A DNA stretch of 64,000 nucleotides, from assembly GCF_035046505.1 (NCBI RefSeq), contig NC_089822.1, forward strand, positions 128,336,807-128,400,806. Reading direction: 5' to 3'. A model generated the notes under the pieces. That model was given only the letters and a program-made list of their open reading frames with translations, searched no databases and was not told the origin of the DNA. This DNA comes from Tiliqua scincoides. Its lineage: Eukaryota > Chordata > Lepidosauria > Squamata > Scincidae. Both the position numbers and the translations under genes were made by a program. The first letter of the stretch is position 1, and the number at the start of each line of letters is the position of its first letter. Of this stretch, positions 11,222 to 23,589 are shown piece by piece.

Positions 11222-12172
11222 TCATTGTTATTTTTCTGTTTTCCTACTAGATTAACTGTACAGCTCTTTGAGCTTTGGAAAAGTGGTTCATACATCCTTT
11301 AAATAAATAATTGCTTGGCAGGGACAGGGAAAAATAGAGAAGCTTCCCTGCAGAGGGAATGTTGACTTATTTTCAGTGGCTCTTGAGCATAGTATGTGGT
11401 TCTGCCTTGAGAAGAAAAGTCAAAAGGCAAAACAGTCTGGCAAATGACCAGTCAGAAGTATTTGGGGCTGCAAAATATGTTACATAGGAACTCCATCACT
11501 GGAAGCCCTGAGGAAGTTTCTTTTTGTAAAAGCAGCTCTGAAATAAATTGAGCCTATGGCATGGGTGGGATGGGGGTTCAATCTGGGCTAATTCTGAGGT
11601 GCAATGAACCTCAGGCAAGGAGGGGTTGCTTGAGATTCTGTAGTTAGTTCTGTTGAACTTCCCTTGAAGAAAAAGCATTCAAAATTGAAGTGTATTGGGA
11701 ATGAACATGTACCTACCAGGTCAAGTAAATTTTGTTGTGCAACTCTATGGCCTTATCCAAATCCTCCCTGAAGCTGTTTTTAGCTGTAGAGGAGAAAACA
11801 TATAGGGGAAGGGAGTGATTTAAGGAGTGGAATACCACTTCCGGCTTGTAGTGGGGAAGCTATCCTTGCTTCTTTTGGAGGCCTGGAAACCATAGATCTG
11901 GGTAGGCTGTATAGAGAGAGAAGTTGCAAAGTCAGGTTTGGAAGAGAACTACCTCCACCCCTTGCTCCACCAATGGCAATGACCTCCCTGGCAAGCTGGA
12001 GAGGAAAGAATGAATGGAAGTAAACTCTCTACCTGCGCCTTCTGGCTGTTTAGCTCAATGGCTTCTACTGTGGAGCCAGGCAAAGCAAAAGGCAGGGTCA
12101 GTCAAGCATCCAAGTTAAGGAAGACCGGTGGTGACTTGGGCTGGTGAAGGTCTGTAACTAGTCTGTATATAT
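11222..12172. other. Unassigned
   Basis: No gene or clear repeat. AAATAAATAATTG near 11300 could be a retroelement tail. Confidence 0.4.
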
Positions 12173-12495
12173 CAGGGGTGACCAAACTTGCTTAATGTTA
12201 GAGCCACATACGTTAAACTTCAGGTGTTTGAGAGCTGCAAGAGAGCTGCACGAGAGCCACTAAGAAACATTTAAATTCTTAAATATATTTACTCTCCGTG
12301 AACATTAATTACATTTTAATCCAGTGGGCTCTCAGTTTATACCCAGTAAATAATTAGAAAACCTGAACATTTCTTATTTCCCTGTCATACTGTGATGCAA
12401 AAAGGAGCTCAGCTAACATATTTCTGAGAGCCACACATTATATTTCCAAGAGTCACATGTAGGCCCCAAGCTGCAGTTTGGCCACCCCGGTCCTG
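12173..12495. mobile_element. hAT MITE (CAGGGGTGACCAAACT ends)
   Basis: The left end CAGGGGTGACCAAACT pairs with the right end AGTTTGGCCACCCCGG..CCTG. The flanks GTATATAT and GTTTTTAT agree at 6 of 8 bases. The interior repeats GAGAGCTGCA/GAGAGCCAC motifs. There is no coding capacity. Confidence 0.75.
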
Positions 12496-12828
12496 GTTTT
12501 TATAAACATTCCACCCCACTCATCCAACATTCCATTCCACTCCTGCATAGCCAAGATCCTGAACACATAATGGAACCATGGAGAGTGGCTTGATCCCCAG
12601 AAGCCCTTGTTGAGTCTTGTGGGACAAAGGGCGCCATTCTGTAACACAGTCAAGAAAGGGGGAAACCTGTTTGTCACTGTGGGATTGGGATCACCAGAGA
12701 TCAGAAGCAGGTTTAACCTCCAACCCAATGGTGTTCTTAAACTTCTACTTGCTCCCAGATCACTGAGACCCTCATGTCTGTGGAACAAGTAAGTACTGCA
12801 CTTCATCTCAGTTGCAATAGGGGCAAAG

Positions 12829-13866
12829 AACATAAGAACCGCCCCCCTGGATCAGGCCATAGGCCCATCTAGTCCAGCTTCCTGTATTTCACAGTGGCCT
12901 ACCAAATGCCCCAGGGAGCACACCAGATAACAAGAGACCTCATCCTGGTGCCCTCCCTTGCATCTGGCATTCTGACATAGTCCATTTCTAAAATCGAGAG
13001 GTTGCACATACATATCATGGCTTGTAACCTGTAATGGATTTTTCCTCCAGAAACTTGTCCAATCCCCTTTTAAAGGCATCCAGGCCAGATGCCATCACCA
13101 CATCCTGTGTCAAGGAGTTTCACAGACCAACCACATGCTGAGTAAAGAAATATTTTCTTTTATGTGTTCTAACTCTCCCAACACTCAATTTTAGTGAATG
13201 TCCCCTGGTTCTGGTGTTATGTGAGAGTGTAAAGAGCATCTCTCTATCCACTCTGTCCATCCCCTGCATAATTTTGTATGTCTCAATCATGTCCCCCCTC
13301 AGGCACCTCTTTTCTAGGCTGAAGAGGCCCAAACACAATAGCCTTTCCTCATAAGGAAGGTGCCCCAGCCCAGTAATCATCTTAGTTGCTCTCTTTTGCA
13401 CCTTTTCCATTTCCACTATGTCTTTTTTGAGATGTGGTGACCAGAACTGGACGTAATACTCCAGGTGTGGCCTTACCATTGATTTGCACAACTGCATTAT
13501 AATATTAGCCATTTTGTTCTCAATACCTTTTCTAATGATCCCAAGCATAGAATTGGCCTTCTTTACTGCCACCGCACATTGAGTCGACACTTTCACCGAC
13601 CTGTCCACCACCACCCCAAGATCTTTCTCCTGATCTGTCACAGACAGCTCAGAACCCATCAGCATATATGTAAAGTTTTGATTTTTTGCCCCAATGTGCA
13701 TGACCTTACACTTACTGACATTGAAGCGCATCTGCCATTTTGCTGCCCATTCTGCCAGTCTGGGGTGATCCTTCTGGAGCTCCTCACAATCACTTCTGGT
13801 CTTCACCATTCAGAAAAGTTTGGTGTCGTCTGCAAACTTGACCACCTCATCCTGCCCATCCTCTGA
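12829..13866 (-). mobile_element. CR1 LINE 3' fragment, same family as 28.9-31.1 kb
   Basis: On the minus strand the copy runs from the KFADDTKL region (about 13860) through the C-terminal RT domain to the 3' UTR and terminal GTTCTTATG-type end at about 12829. Its protein (KTRSDCEELQKDHPRLAEWA ... FFTQHVVGL) matches the larger copy closely with scattered replacements, and the 3' UTR is recognisable. It lacks everything before the catalytic motif, so it is dead on arrival and somewhat older. Confidence 0.88.
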
Positions 13867-14429
13867 CCAGTTGTCCGGCTTCCATTGACAGAGATCCCCC
13901 CCTCAGCAGAGACCCTGTCCATCCACTTCTGCCCTTGAAGACAGAAACGGAGTTATGGAAAAAGGGGCAGTGTTTCCAGTGCTTCTCTTCTGCAAACAAA
14001 TGAGCCTGTTTCAGGATGGGGGGGGGGGCGCATATCCCAAGTGCAGATTATGGCTTAAGGGTAGAGAATGTTCCTCTTCTACTTCCCAGGACCTGGAGAC
14101 AGTGTTCAAAGCAACAGGGCTGGCATGAAAAAAGTGGTCCAGGCCTCCCCTGTGACAGTGGCTATATTGATGAATAGAAGGATGAGGTGCTGGAGAAGCA
14201 GGATAGTGGGGTAGTAAGTGGGATGTCTTTGGTTGGGGAAAACCCTGGGACTCTCCTTCCTTCCTCTTCCTTGCCCCCCAGATGTGACAGGCCTTTGTAG
14301 CTGGTATCCATTATGGGAGACGCATGAAAGTAGTCCTAGCATAACATTTTTAAATAAGCATTCCTGTTTACTATCCAATTGCAGTGACTGCTCAACCAGA
14401 GAATAGCTTGCGTGCTCTCTGTTTTTAAA
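13867..14429. other. Unassigned
   Basis: A G-run lies near 14020. No gene or clear repeat family. Confidence 0.4.
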
Positions 14430-15480
14430 TGATCTAATCCCATCTTATGGTCACAATTATGCTAACAATGACATTATGAAACTGCCAGAGAATGGTCCTT
14501 AAATCAAATCAGAAAGTTTCTCCTTTCAAGAAAATCATAGCTTGTTGGATAATGCAGTACTGAAAATACGTTTAGAGTAGATTGATCCACTGGGGAAATC
14601 AGATCTGTCCAACCCCCAGTGACTGTGAATTCGGTGGCTATATATCTATATCTATAGATATATTTAAAAAATGAAGATTATTTATGGTTTATTTTAGACA
14701 CCAGATCATTTGATGCTTGTTTCATCAATTTGTCACTGTTTTTATTGTCACCAATTGCCCATAACTGGAGTGCATTTAAAATAACATTGATCTTGATATT
14801 ATGGTGTCATAATATGACAGTAATAGTTGTAGCCTGTTCAGGAAGCCCAGTTGCTAAGATTGATGGCTTTCACCATACCAATTATATTCTGTCCATCTAA
14901 GTGATAAAGAGAGCATTGGAGGCATTCAACAGACAAATGAGATATCTTTTCCAATTATTCCTTTTATTTTATAAGGCCACATGTTTGATTAACAACTTTT
15001 TACTTCTCTTATTAGCCAACAAATGGTGTATATTCATTCCATGTGTTTTAATTTTACAGATCTAATGAAAGATATTGAAAACATCCACAGAGCTGGCAAA
15101 GCTGTATCAGTTCCCTTTCAGCGTGTGTGATTTCTTCTTTACAGATTATGTACATTTGGTTTCTTCTTCACATTTTGTTTAATAGAAGTACAAGGAGATT
15201 TTTCTTGGCTGTTGCCGAAAAAGCAAGAGAAAAATCTAGATGCTGGATAAAGAGACTAGGCTCCCCCCCCCCCATTCAGTTCTTGCTTAGCTTTTATTTA
15301 GAACAACAGACAACATAAAACACATCTGGAAAGAAACGATTGTAATGAAATTAATTTGTTGTAGAGAAACCCTGACAAATGATACAAAAGCAATGATAAG
15401 AACATAAAAATGCATTTCCTCTTCTTAATAGCCATTAAATGAACATAAAATGCAATCACAGAATTTATACAAATAAATTA
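14430..15480. promoter_or_regulatory. Candidate conserved non-coding block, AT-rich
   Basis: About 1 kb without recognisable repeats apart from a short C run near 15270 and a TATATCTA palindrome near 14640-14665. Many homeodomain-like words occur (TTGATTAACAAC, CCAATTATTCC, TTTTATTTTATAAGG). Confidence 0.3.
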
Positions 15481-16108
15481 ACGGGCGTGGGCTAAGGAGG
15501 GAAACTTCCACAGAGGCCATGCACTTCTGTATTGACAAACTGCCAGTCAAAATGGGATAAATGTACAACTCTGCTTGTTCAGAATACAAATCTGGACATG
15601 GCTAGTATTGTTTTGGGGAAAGATGGCTTCATGTCGTATCAGCGAGAGTCAAATGCTGCAGCGTAGAAGTCATAAGGCAGCCGCATGCACATGAGTGTTG
15701 CTAGATTGAAAAGGCGTGAGCAAACCACAGTCACCGAAAGGACAATTGGGACGCACATGTGTCACTTTGAGTGGGAATGTATACATCAATGTCTCTATGT
15801 TCACACTTTCTCCAGGATCCTAAATATCAGGGATAGCCCACTGGCAGCCCATAGATAATCTCTGGCTCCCCCAAAAATGTTATATAGCCCCAATGGCCCT
15901 ACTAAATTTTAATTAAGCAGTGGTGAAACGTTTGGCCATGGGGTCCCTCTTAAGAAAGAGGGAAAAAACGCTTCTAGCTATGTAAGAGATAACCCCTATA
16001 TTAATGCTATATATCTCTTTGGAATTTGTATGCAGTGCCTGACTAATTACATGTGCTCCAGGTGCCTCAAGAACCATTAGCTAGCAGGCCAAATACTACA
16101 GGCTAGAA

Positions 16109-16215
16109 CAGTGGTTCCCAAACTGTGAGCCAAGGCTCCTCAGGGCCACAGGGAGCTGTGCAAATGGGCCAGGAGGTCAAGAGATCTGCCAGTTGAAAAA
16201 GTCTGGGAACCACTG
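16109..16215. mobile_element. Short hAT-like MITE
   Basis: CAGTGGTTCCCAAACTGTG at the left pairs with AAAGTCTGGGAACCACTG at the right over only 107 bp. It is closely similar to 56006-56173. The 8-bp flanks agree at 5 of 8, so the duplication is worn. Confidence 0.75.
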
Positions 16216-16316
16216 GGGTCGATTTTAGAGTCCCCAAACTGGAGACTGCTGCATACCAGGAAAGGCTTTGAACAGAGAGTTCTGTTCCACTGGGAAGACA
16301 GTTTACATTGCTGCCC

Positions 16317-16427
16317 ATCTCCCCCAAACTGTGCTCCAGCCAGCCACGTCTGGCCAGAAATCTGGGTGCAAAGCCTGCTAGGGCGACAGAACCTGGAAGT
16401 GGCTGGCTGGAGCACAGTTTGGGGAGA
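16317..16427. repeat. 30-bp foldback (inverted repeat)
   Basis: CCAAACTGTGCTCCAGCCAG at about 16324-16343 pairs with CTGGCTGGAGCACAGTTTGG at about 16402-16421. The arms extend to about 30 bp with one extra C, around a 50-bp spacer. Weaker pairing continues outward. It lies 100 bp from a hAT MITE and may be part of a larger worn element. Confidence 0.75.
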
Positions 16428-16568
16428 TTGGCAGTGCTAAATGGAGGCTCCTCTATGGGATGGTAATCTCCATTCATGCAAGGAAGGAATTAGACCAGGC
16501 ACTGGATCCAGCCCATGGACTGGGGTCTAAAGAGCCTTAGTCTGGAAGATGGAATACAAGTGTTTTGA

Positions 16569-16569
<1 letters not shown>

Positions 16570-16606
<37 letters not shown>
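16570..16606. repeat. (TCAA)n microsatellite
   Basis: About nine uninterrupted TCAA units. Confidence 0.95.
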
Positions 16607-16609
<3 letters not shown>

Positions 16610-16967
16610 GTTCTACAGCTAAGCTGACCATTCATGAGCTGGTCTGTTTGTATAACCAAACATGTTTCAAACTTCTGGACTACTATCTAAAGAATGAAAT
16701 GACTCCTAAGAAATTGGAGTATAGGCATCAAGGGCATACTCCAACGGCTCACAAGATGAACCAGGAGAACAGGAAATGATCCAAAAGAAGAGGGAAAAAA
16801 ATGTTTCATTGAGACATTACCACATGCACTGTGGCAAGCCAACCATGTGGACTGCATGCCTTTAATTGAATGTTCCCTCAAATCATGCCTTCCTTGCCCA
16901 TCTAACATCACAAGCTCCCTGCCCATCTATCAGGGAAACAGTTCTAACCTGGGCTTTTGCTTACTGT

Positions 16968-17139
16968 GGGTGCAGTCCTAACCCACTTTCCAGCACCGAC
17001 ATAATGGCAATGCAGCTCCGAGGTAAGGGAACAAACACTCCTTTGAGAAGGACTCCACAAGTGCCACCCAACTGCAGGATGCAGCACACATCCCATTGGC
17101 ACAGCTATGCCAGTGCTGTAAAATTGGTTAGGATCTGTG
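16968..17139. mobile_element. Medium Harbinger-like MITE
   Basis: GGGTGCAGTCCTAACCCACT to AATTGGTTAGGATCTG, with the shared core GCACAGCTATGCCAGTGCTG. The ends are worn and no duplication is visible. Confidence 0.7.
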
Positions 17140-17819
17140 TTGGATTAAAAAAAACAAAAAACACTTGGGTAAACATTCAAATATAGAATCCCCTATCTGC
17201 AACCGGAAATGGTACAATCCCAAGGCCTTCACATCATGTGATGTACCAACTTTTCTTTCCTTTTTTTAAAGATTGGCTCTCTGTCAGACTTCCTGTGTTG
17301 TTGCATAACATTCCAGCTTGGAATGTCCCCTCATGGATATGCACATGCAGCTCCTCATGGAGAAGATCTGCAAGTCTCCATTTAGGGCAGTTATGACATG
17401 TGCAGGTACATGCAACATGATCTGCTATGTTTCCTGTCCTTGTGGTCTCCCTCACACCCAAAACTGCTGACAGGCCCCTGTTGCTGGATCTTGCTTAGAG
17501 ACCATCCTTGCCAAATGTAATGGCACTCGGAGTTGCACATATGGCCTTTATAGACCAATATTCTGTCCCCCGGCAAGTGTGTGGCAGGACATCTGAGGCT
17601 GGGGGCGGGGGAAGTGCACAACCTCTGATGAGATCACTCGCCTGTAATGATAAAGTGGAGATCAGGTATAGCCTTGAGGCAGAAGGTTTCACGTTCGGTC
17701 CCCCTGTATGAGAAACTATTAGCAATTCTTGCTGCTCCATAGAGATGTCCAATCCCTCTTTGAAACTTGCTGAAACCTTTCCTTGCTTGTGATGAATGAA
17801 CTTTTAATGGAGAGGAATA

Positions 17820-18500
17820 GGTCGGCTTGTTTTAAGTGAAACGTTTATATGGAAGTGGATGATTTAAACAACTTTAGCTCCATTAAACAAAAGGGAAAGC
17901 TAGATCTTAAACTCTCATTTGTTTCGGAGAGTGTCTGGCCTGGGATAAACATGACATTAAGTAGCCATCTGAGCATTGCTAAAACATACATTTGCCTTCA
18001 TAATAAAATGTTTTTAAGAGATAGTAATGGTTACCTTGAGAGCGGTTCATATTAGAGGCATTTAAAAAAATCCCTAGTCCTGAGTTCCTTCAATAACTGT
18101 CCATCAACTAACAGTAGCAGCATATCACAAAACAGGAAGCCCCAGTGATCCAATTTATTTTGCAGAAACCTCTGTGTCTCATTGAAAGGCCTGTTTAAAT
18201 GTGGGACTCTTCTTACGTGCTCTTCCCTCTTGCCTCAGACCTGCTGCATCTACAAAAGAATATAGATAAGGAATGGTAGATATTGGTCAGAGGTTATTTT
18301 GAGGTCATTTGCATTTAGTTGCTGATTTGCTTTTAATTCTGATATGTATCCCCCTTCATCCCAAAAGCTTAAAGTGGCTAATGACACATCTGCCCTAAAT
18401 TCAGAAGGGGGATCATATACGCAATTATATGATTTCAAGGGCAACCCAATGTATGTCTCGTACTTCATCTGCAAAGGCAATCCCATTCATTTCAATGTAG
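17820..18500. promoter_or_regulatory. Candidate conserved non-coding block
   Basis: Repeat-poor sequence with CTCCATTAAACAAAAGGG (SOX/HOX-like), CATAATAAAATG and CGCAATTATATGATTTC. No coding signal was recognised. Confidence 0.28.
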
Positions 18501-18939
18501 AATGAAAATCCTCACTATTTTCACCTTGTGACTTTCTTCCCTCCATTGGAATAAATATAGCTGACTGCTCATTCAGTAACTCTGAATGCACACTAAAGTG
18601 TACATCATTCCTGGAATAGGTTGAGTAGGCAAGTGTTATACATTAGATGCCTACATCTGGGCACCATACACAGTCCTACCTGCAGGCTCATAATTTAATA
18701 AGACATACACAGCTCAGAGGTGTACATGCGCCAGACCTGCATGCATGCCATAGTTTTATACCAGTTTCCTTTTCAACAGATCCCTCCTCTGAGCTCCAAA
18801 CCGCTAGCAACCCCCACACACACACACACTTTTTTTTTTTTTTAATATCACACAAATGAACATCCCCTACCCAAGTCATCACCAGCATGGTACATAACCA
18901 CACAATGCATCCTTATTGCATAGATGGAAGATGTTGGCA

Positions 18940-19545
18940 TTATGAGTTGTTGGCACTGTTGGAAGACTATTCTTGGCCTTGCAAAACCCATATAATCAGG
19001 CAGACTGATTATAAAGCTGTTAGTAGGCTGGAACCTGGATACTTGAAGAACCATCTCTTCCTGTACAAGCCTTGTCTACCCATCCTTTGAGGTTATCTCG
19101 AAATACCCTATTGAGGGTGTTGTCACCCTTGAAGGCACAGTTGGTGGTAATTCATGGCAATCCTCTGTGTTGTGATCGCCAGGCTATGAACTGCCTTCCC
19201 TAAGAGACCAGGACTAGTTAGTCTCTGCCTTTTCACTCAGAGATTGGTCTTATTTCCAGTAGACACTTGGGTTCTTTACTTCCTAAAGAGAAAGGTGTGA
19301 GATAAATGTTTCTAAAGAAATGCATAATAAATTGTGTTTGGCTGCTTATTTGTGTTTTTATCTGGTTAGGATATGTGTGGATTTTGTTGTTGGTTGTTGG
19401 TTTGCTTGCTTTCTTGTTCACTGGTTTTGTTTTATATTATGCATTTTCTAAATTGAATGGAAGCCGCTCTGGGTTTCCCATCTGGAAAGAAAGGTGGGGC
19501 ATCAATATTTTGAAATAGAACAAATCAATAATAAATGACCCTCAC
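18940..19545 (+). mobile_element. Old LINE 3' end (degraded)
   Basis: The stretch translates in part to LEPGYLKNHLFLYKP, resembling the conserved C-terminal region of CR1/L2-type ORF2 (..GPEYLRELL..). It ends with GAAGCCGCTCTGGGTTTCCC, GAAAGAAAGGTGGGGCATCA and an AATAAT-rich tail, the typical 3' end of reptile LINEs and their SINEs. The frame is broken. The family is not certain. Confidence 0.4.
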
Positions 19546-19977
19546 TGGTTTAACTGGGCTGACTGTTTAGAGTGAAACTGCATGTTATGTGTGCAACACA
19601 CACACGCACTTTACCCAACAGCAGCTTTTCTGTTAAAGAAAAGCAGTTTCAGGAGGGGATAATGTAGAACCAACAGGGAGGGATGGGCTTAGCCCTACCT
19701 GCTGGTGCACTCCTGTGCCAGCTGAGCCACAGACATAGAGCTCCTTATTCCTCCCCCATCAGTGGCTACAGATGCAGGGGTATGACCCAAGTCTCTGTTG
19801 CTGTTCAGGGGTGGGGGTGGGAGGTTAAGGAACTCTTTGCCTGTGGCTCAGCTTGTGTGAGAGAAAGAAGCTGAGGTACACGATGAGGAGGGGGGAAGCC
19901 TTGTGATAAAGAGCTCTGATGAGTGGCAAATGAGAAACCTTGAGGTTGACAAGAGTCCCATTGCTGCCTGCCACTCA

Positions 19978-20155
19978 GGACCCAATCCTATCCAATTTTC
20001 CGGTGCCGGTGCTGCAATGCCAATGGGCTATGTGCTGCTTCCTGTGTTGGGGAGGCAGTCACAGAGGTCTCCTCAAGGTATGGGAACATTTGTTCCCTTA
20101 CCTTGGGCTGCATTTTGCTTGCACCGGCGCTGGAAAGTTGGATAGAACTGGGCCC
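19978..20155. mobile_element. Medium Harbinger-like MITE with TCA duplication
   Basis: 178 bp, from GGACCCAATCCTATCCAA to TTGGATAGAACTGGGCCC. TCA is duplicated at 19975-19977 and 20156-20158. The interior carries mirror-image GGAACATTTGTTCCC. Confidence 0.8.
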
Positions 20156-20659
20156 TCACAGAGCAGAACACACCTGAGCCCATGGAGGCTGGTGATGAGA
20201 GGGGCACATTCCTAATTGCGACACTGTTGTGATCACAATATGAATGCACTTAACTACCTAAAACATAAATGAATGGAACTGCTTTCAAAACTCTGCTCTG
20301 AAGGCAAGTATATCTGGTTCAGTTAAAAGATCTCTGTCAATATGCAGCCTTGGGCATTTCTGGGACCTGCAATTTTCACGGTCCAAGAGCACTTTGTGGG
20401 GAATGTAGTTCTTTGATCCGTTTGACTCTGTCACCTCAGATGCTTTCCCTTCCCATTTGTCAAGACACAGAGGACAAGTCATTCCCAGTCTGCCTTCTTG
20501 AAACCATACATTCTTTTTTTTTTTTTTTCATGGTCAACCCAAGGCATTTTGGAGCTCTCAAGGAAACCTCCTCCCAGTGTAGAGGACACACAATCTACTG
20601 GAAAAAAATCTTCTGTTCAAGCTCCATGGAAGTGAATGAGAGCTGTACGACAGCAGTGC

Positions 20660-20880
20660 GCCACAGGAGAGCCAACGTGGATAGTGTGTTGGATTACCAT
20701 GGATAGCATATTGGATTTAAACTGCAGAGTCCTGGGTTCCATTCCCCTTAGGGCCCAAAGCTTCTGGATGATCTTGGGTCAGTCACCAGCTGCCAGTCTA
20801 CCTTATTTCACAAGGTTGTTGTGAAAAGGAGAGTACACCACCCTGTGCTCCTTGGTCAGAAAGCGATCTATGCTTCACAT
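20660..20880 (+). mobile_element. tRNA-derived SINE
   Basis: GAGAGCCAACGTGGATAGTG with GGATTTAAACTGCAGAG, then GTCCTGGGTTCCATTCC (B-box-like), then GATCTTGGGTCAGTCACC and TTCACAAGGTTGTTGTG. This is the common reptile tRNA-SINE layout. It is diverged and lacks a clean tail. A direct repeat of GGATA..TTGGATT in the head suggests a small internal duplication. Confidence 0.65.
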
Positions 20881-21743
20881 TGGACTGTGCCTCATAAGTC
20901 TGTCACCTTTGATGGCACCTGAGCCAGCTACCTCACCTTGCTTCATGGTAGGACCGCCTCTGTTGAGTTAGGCTTCTGTCAAATTCCTGGTTCCTGCCAT
21001 CTTCTGAATGGTGAACACTCTGGGTGTTTTTGGGGTTTTTTTGCCTGTCCTCACAGAAGATCAAATCCATTATGCTTCTGACTTGGGTGTAAGCACGGCT
21101 TCCCTGATGTGGTTGCTTTCTAACCATTTCCCTGCTGTGTGGAATAGGGCTGGGCTGCCGGACCTGTTGAACTGAACTGAGAGTCCCGGTGATGCGAATG
21201 AGGGTTTCAGTCCATCTATCCTTTCTGGAAGGAACTAACAAGAGCAAGAGAAAGCTGAGTGAACCAAAGGCTGTGCTGTTAACAGAGTTAATGTGAGATT
21301 TATGGCAAGGGGAAAGGAACTGCCTTGCCTTCTGTGATGAATTAAAGGGAGAAAGGAAACTTCCACAGGAAGGAATTTCCCTCTTGTCTGCCCAGAAGGG
21401 GGACTCAAGGGAAGGAGAGCTGAGTTCCAGCCAGACTTCTCCAGCTGCAGATCATCATCATCATCCCTTCTGAAGGTGGAAGCTCACATTTTGCCCTAGG
21501 TTCCTATGAAGTAAATCTGGTCTGGGGGAAGGGGGGCATGGCTTCTTCTGGCACCCATCCTGATTGCGATCTGAGTCAGAAGAATACAACATGCTTTGCA
21601 CTTGTGAAATTTCACGCCAGACTCCCTCCCTCCCTCCCCCCCCCCCCCGTATGTTTGAATCAAGTATGGTTACATTGTGGCTCTGGAGCCACATGTAACT
21701 GTTGAACAGTTCAAACATGAATCCCAGGAAATTAATGGAAACC

Positions 21744-21795
<52 letters not shown>

Positions 21796-22358
21796 GTAAA
21801 CCCAGGACTACAAGTTGGAGGGGGCGTGTGTGTGCAATACAGACATGTCTTAGCTCTTTTCCCTTCTGGCTCTCAGTCACCTACTACAATTTAGGCTACA
21901 TCTGCTTGTCCCTATCTCATACCCTCCAACTTTTTGAAAATGAAAACAGGGACACAATTGTTACACCCCTTCAAGGTTCACAGCCCAAGGTCTCTTTTCC
22001 ACCCCGAGCAGTGGAGGCTCTACTCTGCTTGTGGCATTCATTTCCTCTACAAAAGTCTGTCCTTCACTGGTTTTAAAGCTAAGATGATGTTGTTTCTTTA
22101 AGTTATGCTAGAGCAAACAGGGGGTGGCGCAGGCTGGAACACTGCCCTGTGCTGCCACCACAGCTGCTACATCTACCATAGGTTCAAGAGAAGTAGAAGA
22201 AGGAAGAGCTCCTTACTGTGCATCTCATGCAGTTTTGTCAAACCCAGAAGTGTGAGACTTCCAGTTTTATTTAAAGGGAGAAGTGAACAAAGGAGCTCCT
22301 TCGTTTGTACTGTTCCTGTAAATAAAACGAGAAATCCTGGATTGCCATAAAGCTGCAC
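20881..22358. other. Unassigned, with microsatellite
   Basis: It includes the (AAT)n tract at 21744-21796 and a (TCCC)n/C-run near 21625-21648. Nothing else is recognised. Confidence 0.4.
21744..21796. repeat. (AAT)n microsatellite
   Basis: About 17 uninterrupted AAT units. Confidence 0.95.
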
Positions 22359-22480
22359 AAGGAACATAAGAAGAGCCTTACTGGATCAGGCCAAGAGCCC
22401 ATCTAGTTCAGCTTCCTGTATCTCACAGTGATCCACCAGATGCCTTAGGGGGTGCCCACTGGTGACCAGGCAGCTTACAG
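22359..22480 (-). mobile_element. CR1 3' tail fragment
   Basis: Starting AACATAAGAAGAGCC and continuing CTGGATCAGGCC..GCCCATCTAGTTCAGC, this is the reverse complement of the CR1 3' UTR seen complete at 31.0-31.15 kb. Only about 100 bp remain before it meets a Harbinger-like stretch. Confidence 0.75.
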
Positions 22481-22527
22481 GGAGGTAAGTAAAAAAGATT
22501 TTGACTTACCTGTCCTGGGCCATCTGT

Positions 22528-22583
<56 letters not shown>

Positions 22584-22655
22584 CCATGGTATGCAGCATG
22601 TGCTCTGTTGGCAGAACTGCATGCTATAAGCCGGTGGGGGATAGGATTGGGCTGA
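22480..22655. mobile_element. Harbinger-like fragment containing (CT)n(CA)n
   Basis: GGTAAGTAAAAAAGATTTTG with its inverse ACTTACC, then CCTGGGCCATCTG, occur also near 3990-4030. The stretch ends GGATAGGATTGGGCTG. A (CT)n(CA)n microsatellite occupies 22528-22582. Confidence 0.45.
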
Positions 22656-22789
22656 CAGTGCTAAACCAGGGACAGGTACTAGAGCATATCTAGTGAATGG
22701 GGACTGTGGGAGTATCTGCTGTCTCTGCAGATGGGCAGGAGGCATGAAATGGCACGGAGCTGTCACGCAGCTCTACTGAGGAATTGCAG

Positions 22790-22960
22790 AAGAAATGTAC
22801 TTTATTTGGTTTTATCTAAGAAGGTTTAAACACTGCCCTTCTCCAAAAACGCACAGGATGGTTTACAATTTAATCTCCCCCCGACAATAATAAGAATAAA
22901 ATCCACCCAAGCAATATTTGATCAAAACAGCAACTAGAAATGAACATTGATTTATCAGCT
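22790..22960 (-). mobile_element. Retroelement 3' end, reversed
   Basis: AAACACTGCCCTTCTCCAAA ... GGATGGTTTACAATTTAA is the reverse complement of a common non-LTR 3' tail in reptiles, followed by AATAA-rich sequence. The family is not assigned. Confidence 0.4.
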
Positions 22961-23589
22961 CTCTTAAACTGATTGATGGGGGCCTAACTGAAACCTAATA
23001 AGGGTACGGGGAGGTTTCTGGCAGCCACCTCTCTTTCCCTTGTAGGTGACTCCATATTGGCTCAGATCCCAGGCCCATCTTTTTGTGGCTCCACTCCTAG
23101 GGGTGCCAAGTCTAGGCAACCCAAGACAAGCTGAGACCAATCTCTCCTGCCTCCAGCGAATAGGGCTGTGCCAAAGGAAAATTCCTTGTCCCCTGGAGGA
23201 CATCTCCGGGATGCTCAGCAATCTCTTGCTTCCCTCCTTCCCAGCCTTCAACATCTCTGCCAAAGCTGTGACAACCTTGAACTTCAATTCAGCCAGTTAG
23301 TTAGAATGCAGCACATTGTATCTCCCTCCACTCCCCAACACGGCACAGCTTGCGTAAACATACCCTTCAGGGACTCAGGTAACTCTAGTTGTTCTACTGG
23401 AGGAGGCCACCCACTCACCCCAAACAAAGGTTTCCCTTATCTGTATCATCCTCAGACATCTCATCCCTGTGTCTGAAAATGAGGAGCAGCAGAATAGTAC
23501 TGCACACAAGATTGTGAAATGTGGCACATAATTTAAGAATACAAATGTTCTCTGTAAGAGCCGTCACATGTGTAAGGTTATGTATCGGG

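Noticed and set aside
12730-12800. A 30-bp micro-exon between a pyrimidine-rich AG and an AAGTAAGTA donor near 12760-12791
   Set aside because: The splice-like signals are good, but there is no coding family, no neighbouring exon and no way to test transcription here.
13120-13809. A separate 229-codon host gene on the minus strand
   Set aside because: It is the C-terminal RT region of a CR1 LINE fragment, with the CR1 3' UTR and tail directly after it.
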